Assembly: GCA_016184455.1 (NCBI GenBank)
Contig: JACPCS010000140.1
Coordinates: 1-64,000 of the forward strand
Length of the DNA: 64,000 nucleotides
Reading direction: 5' to 3'
DNA from: Acidobacteriota bacterium
GTDB lineage: Bacteria; Acidobacteriota; Vicinamibacteria; Vicinamibacterales; UBA2999
The notes under the pieces were generated by a model. It ran no database searches. It saw only the letters and a program-made list of their open reading frames with translations, and had not been told where the DNA came from. Both the position numbers and the translations under genes were made by a program. Within the stretch, counting starts at the first letter, position 1. Every line of letters begins with the position of its first letter. Positions 25,842 to 35,289 of the stretch are shown here, piece after piece.

Positions 25842-27238
25842 TGCTCACCGAGCGCGGCGAGCAGCTTCTGATGGATCCCGCCGAAGCCGCCGTTCGACAT
25901 CAGCACGACGATGTCGCCGGGGGCGCGCTCGGCCGCAATCGTGCGCACGATGTCATCGACCTCGGGGATGTATCGGGCACGCCGCCCGCGGGTCTGCAGG
26001 TCGGCGACGAGGCGCTCCGGCGACAGGCGCTCCGCTTCGGGAAGCGACGACCGGAAGACGGCGGCGATGACCACCTCGTCGGCGCCCTCGAACGCGTGCG
26101 CGAAATCGTCCTGGAACACGCGCCGGCACGAGGACGCCGAGCGCGGCTCGAACACCGCCCAGATGCGGCGCGATGGATACCCCGTCCGCAGCGCCGAGAG
26201 CGTTTCGAGGACGGCGGTCGGGTGGTGCGCGAAATCGTCCAGCACCGTGACGCCCCGCTGCACGCCGACGGTCTCGAGGCGCCGCTTCACGCCCCGGAAC
26301 GCCCGCAGGCCGGCGGCAAGCGCCTCCGCGCCGAGGCCGACGCGGCTGCCAACGGCAATCGCCGCCAGCGCGTTCCGCACGTTGTGCATGCCAAGCAGCG
26401 GCGACTCGAAGCGACCGAAGTGTTCACCGCGTCGCCGCACCGTGAACGACGTGACGCCGTCCGCGTGCCTGATGTCACACGCCTGCCACGTCGCCTCCGC
26501 CGCCAGCCCGAACGTCTCGACCGGGCTGACGGCCACGTCGCGAAGCGCGGCGGCGTACGGGCTGTCGTGGCCGAGCAGCAGCAGCCCGCCGCGCGGCACC
26601 AGATTGACCAGGCGCCTGAAGGCCAGCCGCACCGCATCGAGGTCGGGATAGATGTCGGCGTGGTCGAACTCGATGTTGCTGATGACCGCAATCTCGGGGA
26701 CGTACTTCAGGAACTTCGCGGTCTTGTCGAAGAACGCGCTGTCGTACTCGTCGCCTTCGATCACCGCCTCGCGTCCCGCGCCGAGACGATAGCTGGATCC
26801 GGCCGTGCCGAAATTGAGGGCGATGCCGCCAACCAGCGCGGTCGGGTCGAGACCGCCGGAGGCCAGCAACCATCCCGTCAGCGCGGTCGTCGTCGTCTTG
26901 CCGTGCGTGCCGGCGATGACGATGGAGCGCGCGCCCCAGAGGAACTCATCGCGGACGACCTCCGGCAGCGAGCAGTAGCGGATCCTCGCGTCGAGTACGG
27001 CCTCGAGCTCGACGTTGCCGCGGGAAATCGCGTTGCCGACAACCGCGAGATCGAGGTCAGGGGTGATGTGGTCCGGCGAGAACGGCCTGAGGATCGGGAT
27101 CCGCTCGGCGCTCAGAAAATCGCTCATCGGCGGGTACACGTTCTGATCGGACCCGCGTACGGCGTGCCCGCGCTGTTTGAGCAGGGCGGCAACCGTCGCC
27201 ATCGCCGTCCCGCAGATGCCGATGAAGTGGATGGTCAC
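25838..27238 (-). CDS. mpl: UDP-N-acetylmuramate:L-alanyl-gamma-D-glutamyl-meso-diaminopimelate ligase
   Basis: The 466-aa Mur ligase begins [20 protein letters not shown] and has [14 protein letters not shown], a pattern of Mpl rather than MurC. The ATP loop GTHGKTTTT is at residues 110-118, then [16 protein letters not shown] and the C-terminal [10 protein letters not shown]. It attaches recovered tripeptide to UDP-MurNAc in peptidoglycan recycling. The GTG at 27238 overlaps the ldcA stop (GTGA). Confidence 0.93.
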   Translation of the reverse strand: MTIHFIGICGTAMATVAALLKQRGHAVRGSDQNVYPPMSDFLSAERIPILRPFSPDHITPDLDLAVVGNAISRGNVELEAVLDARIRYCSLPEVVRDEFLWGARSIVIAGTHGKTTTTALTGWLLASGGLDPTALVGGIALNFGTAGSSYRLGAGREAVIEGDEYDSAFFDKTAKFLKYVPEIAVISNIEFDHADIYPDLDAVRLAFRRLVNLVPRGGLLLLGHDSPYAAALRDVAVSPVETFGLAAEATWQACDIRHADGVTSFTVRRRGEHFGRFESPLLGMHNVRNALAAIAVGSRVGLGAEALAAGLRAFRGVKRRLETVGVQRGVTVLDDFAHHPTAVLETLSALRTGYPSRRIWAVFEPRSASSCRRVFQDDFAHAFEGADEVVIAAVFRSSLPEAERLSPERLVADLQTRGRRARYIPEVDDIVRTIAAERAPGDIVVLMSNGGFGGIHQKLLAALGEQ

Positions 27239-28158
27239 GAGACGGGAGATTCCTCGACCACGACTGCCGGCCGCGGAGCCGTGCGCACCCGCACGCGGAC
27301 GCCAAGCGGCAGCGTCCAGCAGGGGCCGCTCGTGTGCCCCGAGGGAAACCCGGCGAGCACCGGTCCGCCGAACGCGCTTCCCACCGCCTCGATCACGTCG
27401 TGCACCGACGGCCCTCCCCTGTCGTCCTCGCACCCGCGCATCTCGCCGAAGACGAGCGCCGTGGCGCGGCGCAGGATCCCGCTCTGGGCGAGCTGCGTCA
27501 GCATGCGATCGATCCGGTACGGCCGCTCGTTGACGTCCTCGAGAAAGAGAATGCTCCCCTGCGGCGGGTTGAACGCGTACGGCGTGCCCAGAGAGCCGGC
27601 GAGCTGCGTAATGGTGCCGCCGAACAGCGGTCCCGACGCCTCCCCTTTCCGCACGGTCGTCAGTCCGACCGGCTCCAGCTCCAGACCTTCCCCCTCGCCC
27701 TGCATCAGCTTCAGGAGCGACGTGCGGTCGTAGCCCGTTTCGCCGTGCGCGAGCCGCCGCTCGAGCATCGGGCCGTGGAGCGCCGTCGTGCCGCACTGGC
27801 AGGTGAGCCAGGAGAGCAGCGAGGTGTTGTCGCTGTACGCGATGAACAGCTTCGGCGTCTGCTGCGGCTGCCACGAGTCGAGGAGCGGAAGGAGCTGCAC
27901 GCTCCCGTAGCCGCCGCGCACCGCAATCAGCGCGGCCACGCTCGGATCCGCCCACGCCCGTTTGAACGCCGCCGCGCGCGTGTCGGCCGAGCCCGAGGTG
28001 AACAGGCCCTTCTCGAAGATCGACTCCTCGTAGACCGGTTCGTACCCGAGCTGCCGCAGCTCTGCGACGCCGCGATCGAGCTCGTCGCGCGAGAACGGAC
28101 TCGCCGGTGCGACGATGGCGACTCGATCGCCAGGACGGACCGCACGCGGTTTGATCAC
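27235..28158 (-). CDS. ldcA: LD-carboxypeptidase (peptidase S66)
   Basis: The 307-aa protein has S66 motifs: VAPASPFSRDEL, AVRGGYGSVQLLPLLD and the nucleophile Ser109 in AYSDNTSLL, with FLEDVNERPYRIDRML and a late GHTSGP carrying the Glu and His of the triad. No signal peptide, so cytoplasmic. It trims D-Ala from recovered murein tetrapeptide to give the tripeptide that Mpl uses. The GTG at 28158 overlaps the nagZ stop (GTGA), and its own stop overlaps the mpl start. Confidence 0.92.
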   Translation of the reverse strand: MIKPRAVRPGDRVAIVAPASPFSRDELDRGVAELRQLGYEPVYEESIFEKGLFTSGSADTRAAAFKRAWADPSVAALIAVRGGYGSVQLLPLLDSWQPQQTPKLFIAYSDNTSLLSWLTCQCGTTALHGPMLERRLAHGETGYDRTSLLKLMQGEGEGLELEPVGLTTVRKGEASGPLFGGTITQLAGSLGTPYAFNPPQGSILFLEDVNERPYRIDRMLTQLAQSGILRRATALVFGEMRGCEDDRGGPSVHDVIEAVGSAFGGPVLAGFPSGHTSGPCWTLPLGVRVRVRTAPRPAVVVEESPVS

Positions 28159-29261
28159 AGATAGCGGGCCATTTCCTCGGCGATGTCCGCGTGCTCGTCG
28201 CAGCCGATTACCTGGCGCAGCGGCCGCCAGCCAGCGGCGACCGCCGCCGCCAGAAACCGCTCCTTCGCCCGTCGCTGCCGCGCGAGCGCATCGTCCAGGC
28301 GCGTGTAGGGAATGCGCCCGTCCTCCACCGCATGCACGAGCGCTTCGAGCACTTCGGCCTGCACGTCGATGTCGCGCGATCGGTCCTCCGCCTGTGCCCG
28401 ACAGACGAGGACACCGTCGCACCCCGCGGCAATCGCCTGCACCGCCGCATCTGCCACTGTATAGGTCGCCGCGAGCGCCTTCATCTCGAGGTCGTCGCTC
28501 AGAATGACGCCGGCGAAGCCAAGCTCGTCGCGCAGCAGGTCGTACACGATCCGGCGGGACAGCGTGGCCGGCTTCTCCTCGTCGATCGACGGGACCAGCA
28601 CGTGCGCGGTCATGATGAAAGCGACGCCGGCCTCGATGGCGGCGCGAAACGGCACGCACTCGACACGGCGGATGCGATCGGGCGGGTGTTCGACGATCGG
28701 CAATTCGACGTGCGAATCGGTCGACGTGTCGCCATGTCCCGGAAAGTGCTTGCCGCAGGCGGCGACGCCGTTCTCCTGCAGCCCGCGAACAATCGCCGCC
28801 CCGAGCCGAGCGACCGTGTCGGCATCCTCACCGAGCGCGCGATCGCCGATGACCGGGTTCTTCGGGTTGGTGTGAATGTCGAGGACGGGCGCGTAGTCGA
28901 GCGTGATGCCGACCTCGCGCAGCTCCGCCGCGAGCGCCGCGGCGAAGCGCGAGGCGAGTCCGGCGTCGCCGCTTCGCCCGAGCACCGCCATCGGCGGCCA
29001 TTCGGTGAACGGCGCCTTCAGCCGCGCCACGCGGCCGCCTTCCTGATCCACGCTCACCCACAGCGGCAGCTCCGTCGCGAGCGTCTGCAGATCGTGCGAC
29101 AGCTCGGCGACCTGTTCGGGTGCCTCGATGTTGCGCGCAAAGAGGATGACGCCGCCCAGGCTGAATTCACGCGCCAGCGAGCGCAGCTCGGGAGGGATCG
29201 AGGTACCGGGAAGGCTGCCAATCAGCAGCTGACCGATGGTGCGGCGGATTCCCGACGGCAC
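28155..29261 (-). CDS. nagZ: Beta-N-acetylhexosaminidase NagZ (GH3)
   Basis: The 368-aa protein has the GH3 NagZ signatures VDQEGGRVARL, the His loop KHFPGHGDT (171-179) and the nucleophile Asp in ILSDDLEMKA (about 256). No signal peptide. It removes GlcNAc from anhydro-muropeptides during wall recycling. A GTG at 29261 is chosen. GATAAT lies seven bases upstream (29269-29274) and no ribosome site is seen, so an internal leaderless start is possible. It heads the run nagZ-ldcA-mpl-pxpBC-murB-murA. Confidence 0.93.
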   Translation of the reverse strand: MPSGIRRTIGQLLIGSLPGTSIPPELRSLAREFSLGGVILFARNIEAPEQVAELSHDLQTLATELPLWVSVDQEGGRVARLKAPFTEWPPMAVLGRSGDAGLASRFAAALAAELREVGITLDYAPVLDIHTNPKNPVIGDRALGEDADTVARLGAAIVRGLQENGVAACGKHFPGHGDTSTDSHVELPIVEHPPDRIRRVECVPFRAAIEAGVAFIMTAHVLVPSIDEEKPATLSRRIVYDLLRDELGFAGVILSDDLEMKALAATYTVADAAVQAIAAGCDGVLVCRAQAEDRSRDIDVQAEVLEALVHAVEDGRIPYTRLDDALARQRRAKERFLAAAVAAGWRPLRQVIGCDEHADIAEEMARYL

Positions 29262-29269
29262 GACGCCTA

Positions 29270-31354
29270 TTATCGCCGCCCGAATACCTCGTCGAGAGTG
29301 AAGACCTCGAACGTGAAGGGAATCGTGTACAGCTCGTCGCGCCGCAGGAACTGCGCCCAGACGCGGTAGCGGCCCGGCCGCGGCATGTAGCCCTCGAAGA
29401 GGACCTCGGGTCCGCCGAAGCCGCTCGAGATCTCGCGGCCGTCGCGCCACTCCGGCGGGTGCGAGTGGACCGAGTCGCGGAGGTCTTCGCTCAGGATGAA
29501 CGCGTGGCCGAACGCGCCCAGGTACGGCCGCAGGTCGGTCACCGGCGCGCCGTCCGCGGCGGCGGACAGCTTGAACGCGAGGTGCCCGTACTGGCCGGCC
29601 ACCAGACGCGGCGGATCGAACGTCAGCTCCACGCTGAGCGGACCGACCGTCTTCTTCCACGAGGTGTCGACTTCCAGCCGGGCGTCCTGCGCGCGAAGGT
29701 CGGTTGGCGCGTCGGCAGTCACGAGCGTGCGGGCCAGCAATTGGGGCGCGCCGCCGGTCGGCAGGAAGTCGGACATCACGCGGTAGACGCCCGGCTTGGG
29801 AAACGTCACGTCGAGCGCCCACGAGCCGTCCGCCTGCTGATCCGGGTGCACGTGCTGGAACTGCTGCATGTCGTGGCTGACGACGAACAGGTGGTAGCGG
29901 CGGTCGTGGACCACCTGAAAGTCACGTACGGGCATGCCGGTGGAGGGATGACGCACGTCGAAGCGCATCCGCACCGGTATGCCGGCTCTCGCCGCGCGCG
30001 GCTCGACCGTCAGCCCCAGCGGATAATCGCGCGTATCGAACGGGCGACCCGCCACGAGCGTCATGCCGCACTTGCGGCACTGCCCCGCCTCGGCGGCCGT
30101 CACGTCGGGATGCATCGGGCAGAACCACGCGGTCTCACCCTCGGCGGCGTCCGGCGCCGCGGCCGCCGACGCACTCGGCGCCGCCGCGGCGCCGTGATCG
30201 TGGTCGTGTGCGGTCATCAACGGTACGGTGGCGGGGATCTCGTCGTAGCGCGTGATCGTCAGCGCGAACGACGGCGCGCCGGCCGTGCCAGCCGTGTACT
30301 CGGCGGTCGCGTCGAGCTCCGATCCGGCGGGCAGCGATACGGGCTCACGAAGCACGAATGGCGTCTGCCATTCGAAGCGGAATCGCTTGACGCGCAGGAG
30401 CACCTCGCGTGACCCGTCAGGTCGACGCGCGGTGACCTCGTACGCCGCGCCGCCCGGCTGCATCTCGGCCCGCAGGGCAAACAGCGTCGTCGCGCGCGGC
30501 AGCGTGAGGCGGCCGCGCAGGCGCAGGGGATTGCTCGAGTCCGGATTCGTCTTCAGGACCTCGGTCGACGCCCGGCGCATCGGGGGCTCGCCGGTCGTGT
30601 AGAGCGCCAGCGACGGCGTGTCGACGACCGTCTCCTCGGCACCGCGATACAGGACGTCGGCCGCAATGCGCGCGCGCGGCGGCAATCGGAAGGCCATGCC
30701 GGTGGGGAGCTCGGTGCTCGACTGCCAGGGCGTCCAGCCGCCGAGATACTCGCCGGTCTCGACGACCGTGAAGAACGCCGCGCGGACCACGCGCCGATCG
30801 CCGGGATGAAAATCGATGGCGCGGACCCAGGTCTCGCGCGCCAGCCCCGGGTCGAGCACGATGCGCGTCAACCTGGCGCCGCTGTTCGCTTCGACGGTCA
30901 CGCCCTGCCGCGCCGTGACGACGGTCTGCGGCTGGCCGAGCATCCAGTGGCCGCTGTGGTCGACAAACGGCGGCGGCGTCTCGTCGCCTTCGGGCGCGCC
31001 CCCCTCCACCCACGACAGCAGAAAGTCCATCTCGCGCGTGGTCAGGCCGGCGTCGTTCGCGAACTGCCCGTAGCCCGCCTCTGCGGGCCACGGCGGCATC
31101 TGCCGCGCGAGCACTTCCTCTTTGATCGCGACGGCCCACGGCCGTGCCTCGGCGTAGGTGGCGAGCGACATCGCCATCCCGCCCTCGCGGTGACACTGGA
31201 GGCACTTGCGCTGGAAGAGGGCGACGATCTCGCGATTGAAGTGGACGGTGGTCGTGATCGGGTTGTGCGAGAGCGTTTCGCGCGGCCACATCGCCCACGT
31301 CCCGGCGATGAGCCAGGCCGCCGCGGCCGACCGGATACTCCACCTGCGCGTCAT
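29270..31354 (-). CDS. Secreted cytochrome c protein with heavy-metal-binding domain
   Basis: The 694-aa protein has an N-terminal membrane or signal segment (about 8-22) and a cytochrome-c-like part with CLQCH (51-55), RQMPPWPAE, and LLSWVEGGAPEGD. A middle beta-rich region follows. Near residue 420 a short metal-binding module reads WFCPMHPDV followed by GQCRKCGMTL, as in domains attached to copper and zinc exporters. The C-terminal third is beta-sandwich-like with FQHVHPDQQADG. The role may be periplasmic metal or electron handling; the substrate is not evident. It is fourth from the right end of a minus-strand run and ends nine bases before nagZ. Confidence 0.7.
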   Translation of the reverse strand: MTRRWSIRSAAAAWLIAGTWAMWPRETLSHNPITTTVHFNREIVALFQRKCLQCHREGGMAMSLATYAEARPWAVAIKEEVLARQMPPWPAEAGYGQFANDAGLTTREMDFLLSWVEGGAPEGDETPPPFVDHSGHWMLGQPQTVVTARQGVTVEANSGARLTRIVLDPGLARETWVRAIDFHPGDRRVVRAAFFTVVETGEYLGGWTPWQSSTELPTGMAFRLPPRARIAADVLYRGAEETVVDTPSLALYTTGEPPMRRASTEVLKTNPDSSNPLRLRGRLTLPRATTLFALRAEMQPGGAAYEVTARRPDGSREVLLRVKRFRFEWQTPFVLREPVSLPAGSELDATAEYTAGTAGAPSFALTITRYDEIPATVPLMTAHDHDHGAAAAPSASAAAAPDAAEGETAWFCPMHPDVTAAEAGQCRKCGMTLVAGRPFDTRDYPLGLTVEPRAARAGIPVRMRFDVRHPSTGMPVRDFQVVHDRRYHLFVVSHDMQQFQHVHPDQQADGSWALDVTFPKPGVYRVMSDFLPTGGAPQLLARTLVTADAPTDLRAQDARLEVDTSWKKTVGPLSVELTFDPPRLVAGQYGHLAFKLSAAADGAPVTDLRPYLGAFGHAFILSEDLRDSVHSHPPEWRDGREISSGFGGPEVLFEGYMPRPGRYRVWAQFLRRDELYTIPFTFEVFTLDEVFGRR

Positions 31355-31388
31355 GATGAACGAGTTGGCTGCTCCGGTACTCCTAGTC

Positions 31389-32276
31389 CTATCGGACCGT
31401 GACTCGCACCATCGCCGTCGTCCAGCAACAGACTTCACCCCCGCCGCCTTCGCCCGAGTAGTCCATGGCGGTCACGTGCAGGACGTACTCACCCGGCTCG
31501 CTGAACCGTGCGGCGACCGTCGCCCGGCCGTTGAACGGGACGTTGACCGGACCGCCCGCACGCGTCTCGAGCGCCGGTTCCGCATGGTCGAACGTCACCT
31601 GGCCGGGTCCCCGGTACTTCGACCACAGGAGCCGAACCGGCGGCGGCGGCTTCACCGGCAGCGCCATCGTGCCGCTCGCGTACTTCGCATCGTCGCGCGC
31701 GTAGACGGCCAGCGAGAGCGCCGCCCCGACCGACGCGCTCCGGCTGGGCGCGTCCGCGAGCCGCGCGATCGGCCCCTGCACGGCCGGCCCGCTCTCCTCG
31801 AACGCGATGGTCGGCGGCGTGTTCTGGACCGCCGTGTCGTGAAACGGACTGACCACGTAGTCGGGATTGAGTCGGAGCGGGATGGTCGTCGTCTGCCCGT
31901 TGGCGACGAGCGTCCACGTGAGCCGCTGCTCCGCCGTGAACTCCTTCGGCACCGCAATCGTGAACATGCCGTGGCGCCGATCGGGGAGGAAGTGCGTGGG
32001 CTGCCCCATGTCGGGTCCGCCCGGCTCGATCCGGTTGTTCGGCCCGATCGGAATGTCGAGCGCCTGCTTCGTGTTTCGATTGAGGTAGCCGACGAGGAAG
32101 ATGCGGCTACCGTCGGCGTTCGCGTACCAGCCTTCGAACGCGCCGGTCACGCTGGCGCCGAATTCCCGGAAGGGCTCGCTTGGAAACCGCTGCGGCGCCG
32201 CGAGCAGGCTGGCCGCCCCCAGGAGGACGGCCAGACACGTCACCCAACGCCCAACACCCAAAGCCCAGAGCCTCAA
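31389..32276 (-). CDS. Secreted protein of unknown function
   Basis: The 295-aa protein has a hydrophobic signal-like start (VTCLAVLLGAASLLAAP) and a beta-rich body with GWYANADGSRIFLVGYLNRN and YVLHVTAMDYSGEGGGGEVCCWTT near the end. I do not recognise a family. It lies between two secreted cytochrome c genes, probably one operon. The TTG start at 32276 is five bases after the upstream stop. The first residues (LWALGVGRWV) are encoded by short GGGTGTTGGGCGTTGGG words, so the true start could be later. Confidence 0.6.
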   Translation of the reverse strand: MRLWALGVGRWVTCLAVLLGAASLLAAPQRFPSEPFREFGASVTGAFEGWYANADGSRIFLVGYLNRNTKQALDIPIGPNNRIEPGGPDMGQPTHFLPDRRHGMFTIAVPKEFTAEQRLTWTLVANGQTTTIPLRLNPDYVVSPFHDTAVQNTPPTIAFEESGPAVQGPIARLADAPSRSASVGAALSLAVYARDDAKYASGTMALPVKPPPPVRLLWSKYRGPGQVTFDHAEPALETRAGGPVNVPFNGRATVAARFSEPGEYVLHVTAMDYSGEGGGGEVCCWTTAMVRVTVR

Positions 32277-32280
32277 TGGT

Positions 32281-33669
32281 TCAACGCGTCTGTGCGGTCC
32301 GTTCCGCCTTCGCTGTGCGCTCCGCCAGCTTGGCGGCGTACTCCTCGTCGTTGAGGAACACGGCGTTCATCCACGCGTGGGCCATCTCGTCGACCGTGCG
32401 GTCGCCGTAGCCCACCCACTGATCCGGATCGGGATTGAAGGGGTTCGCCCGCGTGTTGTCGTACCACGCGGTGACATGGATGATGGTCCCCTTCGGCAGC
32501 ACCGGCGCCTCGTCATCGTCGTAGATGTAGTTCGTCATCCAGTTGAAGTTGAACCGCCCCACGTAGCTGAGGATCCGCGTGCCGCCGTCGGGCAGGATCG
32601 CTTCAACCTGCATGGCCTTGCCGCGAAGGTGGAAGTGCGGCTGGAAGTTGGTGATGAGCGCGTTCTCCCTCAGCACCGTGAACCCTTCGGTGTGCGCGAC
32701 GCTGTTGGGAGGAATGTCGACGTACTCGCGCTTGCGAAGCCCGGTGAACGCCACGAGGTAGATGCGCTTCTTCGGCTCCTGTCCTTTCGGATGGAGCCAG
32801 ATGCCGATCTCGGAGCCCGCGGTGATGTCCTCCCCCACCGCGTGCAGGTGCTGGTCCCACGAGAGCTTCTCACCCGGCAGGAGCAGCTTGCCGGTCCCCT
32901 CGGGGAACAGGTCGTATCCCTTGCCGATCGCCCACTCCATCAGCTGCGGGCGTCGGACGGAGAGGTCATCGAGGCCGGCGCTGCCGCCCCCGTTGTTCAC
33001 CGAGTTGGCGGTGAATGTGTTGACGGCTGCCGGGTCGTTGTTCAGCACGAGATACGCGATCGAATGGTGCAGGATGCGGCGCCCCTTCAGGGTGGTCGGC
33101 CGAATCTCGACGATGCGCGCCCAGCGCGGCTCGGTGATCGGCAGGTCGCTCATCGGCCGGAACCAGACATCCTGGTGACGAGCGGGCATCGTGAACTCGG
33201 GCGAACGGACGATGATGTCCGGCGGCCCGTAGCCGTCCTTGGTCGCCTGCCACTCGTTGTCGGTCCGGAGCGGGATCGGCGCCGGCAGATCCTTCGGATC
33301 GCCCTCAGGCGCGCCCGCGTCGACCCAGCGGACGATCGTGTCGATCTGCTCGTCGCTGATCGACATGTCGTTCTTGAACTTCCGGACGCCGACGCTCTGA
33401 TCGACGTGCCACGGAGGCATCTGGCGCGTCATGACGCGCTCGCGGATCGCGCGCGCCCACGGCCGTGCGTCCCTGTAGGTGATGAGCGACATCGGCGCGA
33501 TGGAGTTCGGCTGATGGCACTGCTGGCACTTCTGCTGGAAGATGCGCGAGACGTCTTTGGAGAAGGTCGGCGCGGCCGACTCGGCCGCCAGGGCGGGAGC
33601 TGCGGCCAGAACCACTGCGCCTACCACCAACCACGTCCTGCTCAACCCGGGCCATTGACGAGCACTCAC
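32281..33669 (-). CDS. Secreted cytochrome c with copper-monooxygenase-like (PHM-type) domain
   Basis: The 462-aa protein has a signal peptide (WLVVGAVVLAAAPALAA), CQQCH (48-52) and RQMPPWHVD with VRWVDAGAPEGD, paralogous to the neighbour at 29270. The C-terminal part carries paired-His motifs RILHHSIAYLV, SWDQHLHAVG and NFQPHFHLRGKAMQ, as in the copper type II ascorbate-dependent monooxygenase fold. Oxidation of a periplasmic substrate with electrons from the heme is inferred. The GTG at 33669 follows AGGAGG. Confidence 0.75.
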   Translation of the reverse strand: MSARQWPGLSRTWLVVGAVVLAAAPALAAESAAPTFSKDVSRIFQQKCQQCHQPNSIAPMSLITYRDARPWARAIRERVMTRQMPPWHVDQSVGVRKFKNDMSISDEQIDTIVRWVDAGAPEGDPKDLPAPIPLRTDNEWQATKDGYGPPDIIVRSPEFTMPARHQDVWFRPMSDLPITEPRWARIVEIRPTTLKGRRILHHSIAYLVLNNDPAAVNTFTANSVNNGGGSAGLDDLSVRRPQLMEWAIGKGYDLFPEGTGKLLLPGEKLSWDQHLHAVGEDITAGSEIGIWLHPKGQEPKKRIYLVAFTGLRKREYVDIPPNSVAHTEGFTVLRENALITNFQPHFHLRGKAMQVEAILPDGGTRILSYVGRFNFNWMTNYIYDDDEAPVLPKGTIIHVTAWYDNTRANPFNPDPDQWVGYGDRTVDEMAHAWMNAVFLNDEEYAAKLAERTAKAERTAQTR

Positions 33670-33930
33670 AGGCGCCTCCTCTTACAGCTCCGGCTGCTCC
33701 GAGCGTGGAAGTATCTTCGCGTAATCCTAGCGCAGACGGCGGGGAACCGCCAGGCATCGGCCCGAAACCCAGTACGACATTTCCGCCGCCTTCGACCGGC
33801 TCAGGCGCGGCAAGAATTGCGTACCAGTCGGACGTCCACAGTACTTTTCGGCCGTTTCAACACGGCACGGGTGCTGCTCGGCTGACGATGCTACGATCGG
33901 GCTGGCTGCGCCGGCCCATGAAGGAGGCAT

Positions 33931-34251
33931 ATGCCGAGTTCTGAGAGCCGGCTGGCCCAGGTCGAACAGAAGGTGAACGAGCACGACTCGATCATCGCAG
34001 AGTTGCGCGTCAGCGCCACGGAATTCAAGGAGTTCCGCAAGGAAGTTCGCGGCTCCTTCCAAGAGGTCCACGAATCGTTCCGGGAGGTCCGAGGAGAAAT
34101 CCACGCATTGCGCGACAAGATGGACCGCCGCTTCGAACAAATGGATCAGAAGATCGACCGCCACTTCATGTGGACCATTGCACTGCTCGCCACTGTCCTG
34201 CTGTCCATCGTCGGTTCGGTCGTAACGATGGCCGTAACGCTTTCCCGATAG
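33931..34251 (+). CDS. Small coiled-coil protein with C-terminal membrane anchor
   Basis: The 106-aa protein is a heptad-patterned coiled coil from about residue 5 to 78 (AQVEQKVNEHDSIIAEL, EVRGEIHALRDKMDRRFEQM), followed by one membrane helix (WTIALLATVLLSIVGSVVTM). AAGGAGG precedes the ATG. Function unknown; tail-anchored coiled coils of this type are common and weakly conserved. The 261 bases upstream (33670-33930) hold no gene that I can see. Confidence 0.7.
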   Translation: MPSSESRLAQVEQKVNEHDSIIAELRVSATEFKEFRKEVRGSFQEVHESFREVRGEIHALRDKMDRRFEQMDQKIDRHFMWTIALLATVLLSIVGSVVTMAVTLSR

Positions 34252-34326
34252 ACAGGCTACTTAAACCCCACCTGCGTTCCCGCCAAGGACGAGCCTCATG
34301 AACCAGAAGTGAGAACGGCGGGACTC

Positions 34327-34332
34327 TATAAT
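34327..34332 (+). promoter_or_regulatory. TATAAT box six bases before the GHMP kinase start (probable leaderless mRNA)
   Basis: A perfect TATAAT at 34327-34332 is followed by six bases and then the GTG at 34339. Normal spacing would put the first transcribed base at the start codon. No ribosome site is present. No strong -35 is visible. Confidence 0.5.
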
Positions 34333-34338
34333 CCCGTC

Positions 34339-35289
34339 GTGCGAATTGTGACGTCCGCGCCCACCCGCATCGATTTCGCGGGTGGCACCCTCGATATCTG
34401 GCCCCTGTACCTCTTCCATCCTGGCGCGCAGACCGTGAATGCCGCGATCAGCCTGCGGGCCCGCGCGGCCGTGGAAACCCGCTCCGACGACCGCGTCGTC
34501 ATCCATTCGCTCGACACCGGCGCGACGGTCGAGGCCGATCACTGGCAGAAGCTGCGGGACAGCCGCCAGCTGCGCCTGCTCGCGCTGCTCTGCCACTTCT
34601 TCGAGGCGCGCGGCATCACGCTGACCACGTCGTCCGAATCGCCGGCCGGGGCGGGCATCGCCGGCTCCTCGGCGCTCAACGTCGCGGTCTGCGCCGCGTT
34701 GGCCGAGTGGAACCGCACCGTCGAGGCTCAGGCGATCGCGGTGCCGACGGGCGTGCAGGACTACCGTCCGGCCCTCTTTGGCGGCGTCGCCGCCGTCGAG
34801 CTCGACGTGGACGGGGTGCGCCGGGTGCCGTTGGAGGTCGACCCTGCCGAACTGGACCGCCGTCTCGTCCTCTGCTACACGGGCGAGCCGCGCAACTCGG
34901 GCACGAACAACTGGGAGATCATGAAGAAGCACATCGACGGCGACCGGCACGTCGTCGACTGCTTCGATCGCATCCGAGACGCCGCGGCGGCAATGCGCGA
35001 CGGCCTGACGCGAGCCGACTGGGCGGCCGTCGGACGTGCCATGGCCGACGAGTGGGACACGCGCAAGCGGCTGGCGCCGGGCGTATCGACGCCGGTGATT
35101 GATCAACTGATCGATCAGGCGACGCGTGCCGGCGCAGACGGAGCCAAAGTGTGCGGCGCGGGCGGCGGCGGCTGTCTCGTGTGCATCGGCCCGCCCGAGC
35201 GGCGCGACGCCATCCGCGCCTCGCTCACGGCCGGCGGCGCCCGGCTCCTCGACGTGCGGATCGAACAGCACGGGTTGACGCGTGGATAA
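34339..35289 (+). CDS. GHMP-family sugar kinase
   Basis: The 316-aa protein begins MRIVTSAPTRIDFAGGTLDIWP, a typical GHMP start, and has the phosphate loop SPAGAGIAGSSALNVAV and a C-terminal GADGAKVCGAGGGGCLV. The closest remembered relatives are D-glycero-D-manno-heptose 7-phosphate kinases (HddA-like), but no other heptose gene is nearby, so the substrate is open. GTG 34339 is chosen because upstream in-frame codons cross the TATAAT box. Its last bases overlap the polX start (GTGGATAA). Confidence 0.82.
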   Translation: MRIVTSAPTRIDFAGGTLDIWPLYLFHPGAQTVNAAISLRARAAVETRSDDRVVIHSLDTGATVEADHWQKLRDSRQLRLLALLCHFFEARGITLTTSSESPAGAGIAGSSALNVAVCAALAEWNRTVEAQAIAVPTGVQDYRPALFGGVAAVELDVDGVRRVPLEVDPAELDRRLVLCYTGEPRNSGTNNWEIMKKHIDGDRHVVDCFDRIRDAAAAMRDGLTRADWAAVGRAMADEWDTRKRLAPGVSTPVIDQLIDQATRAGADGAKVCGAGGGGCLVCIGPPERRDAIRASLTAGGARLLDVRIEQHGLTRG

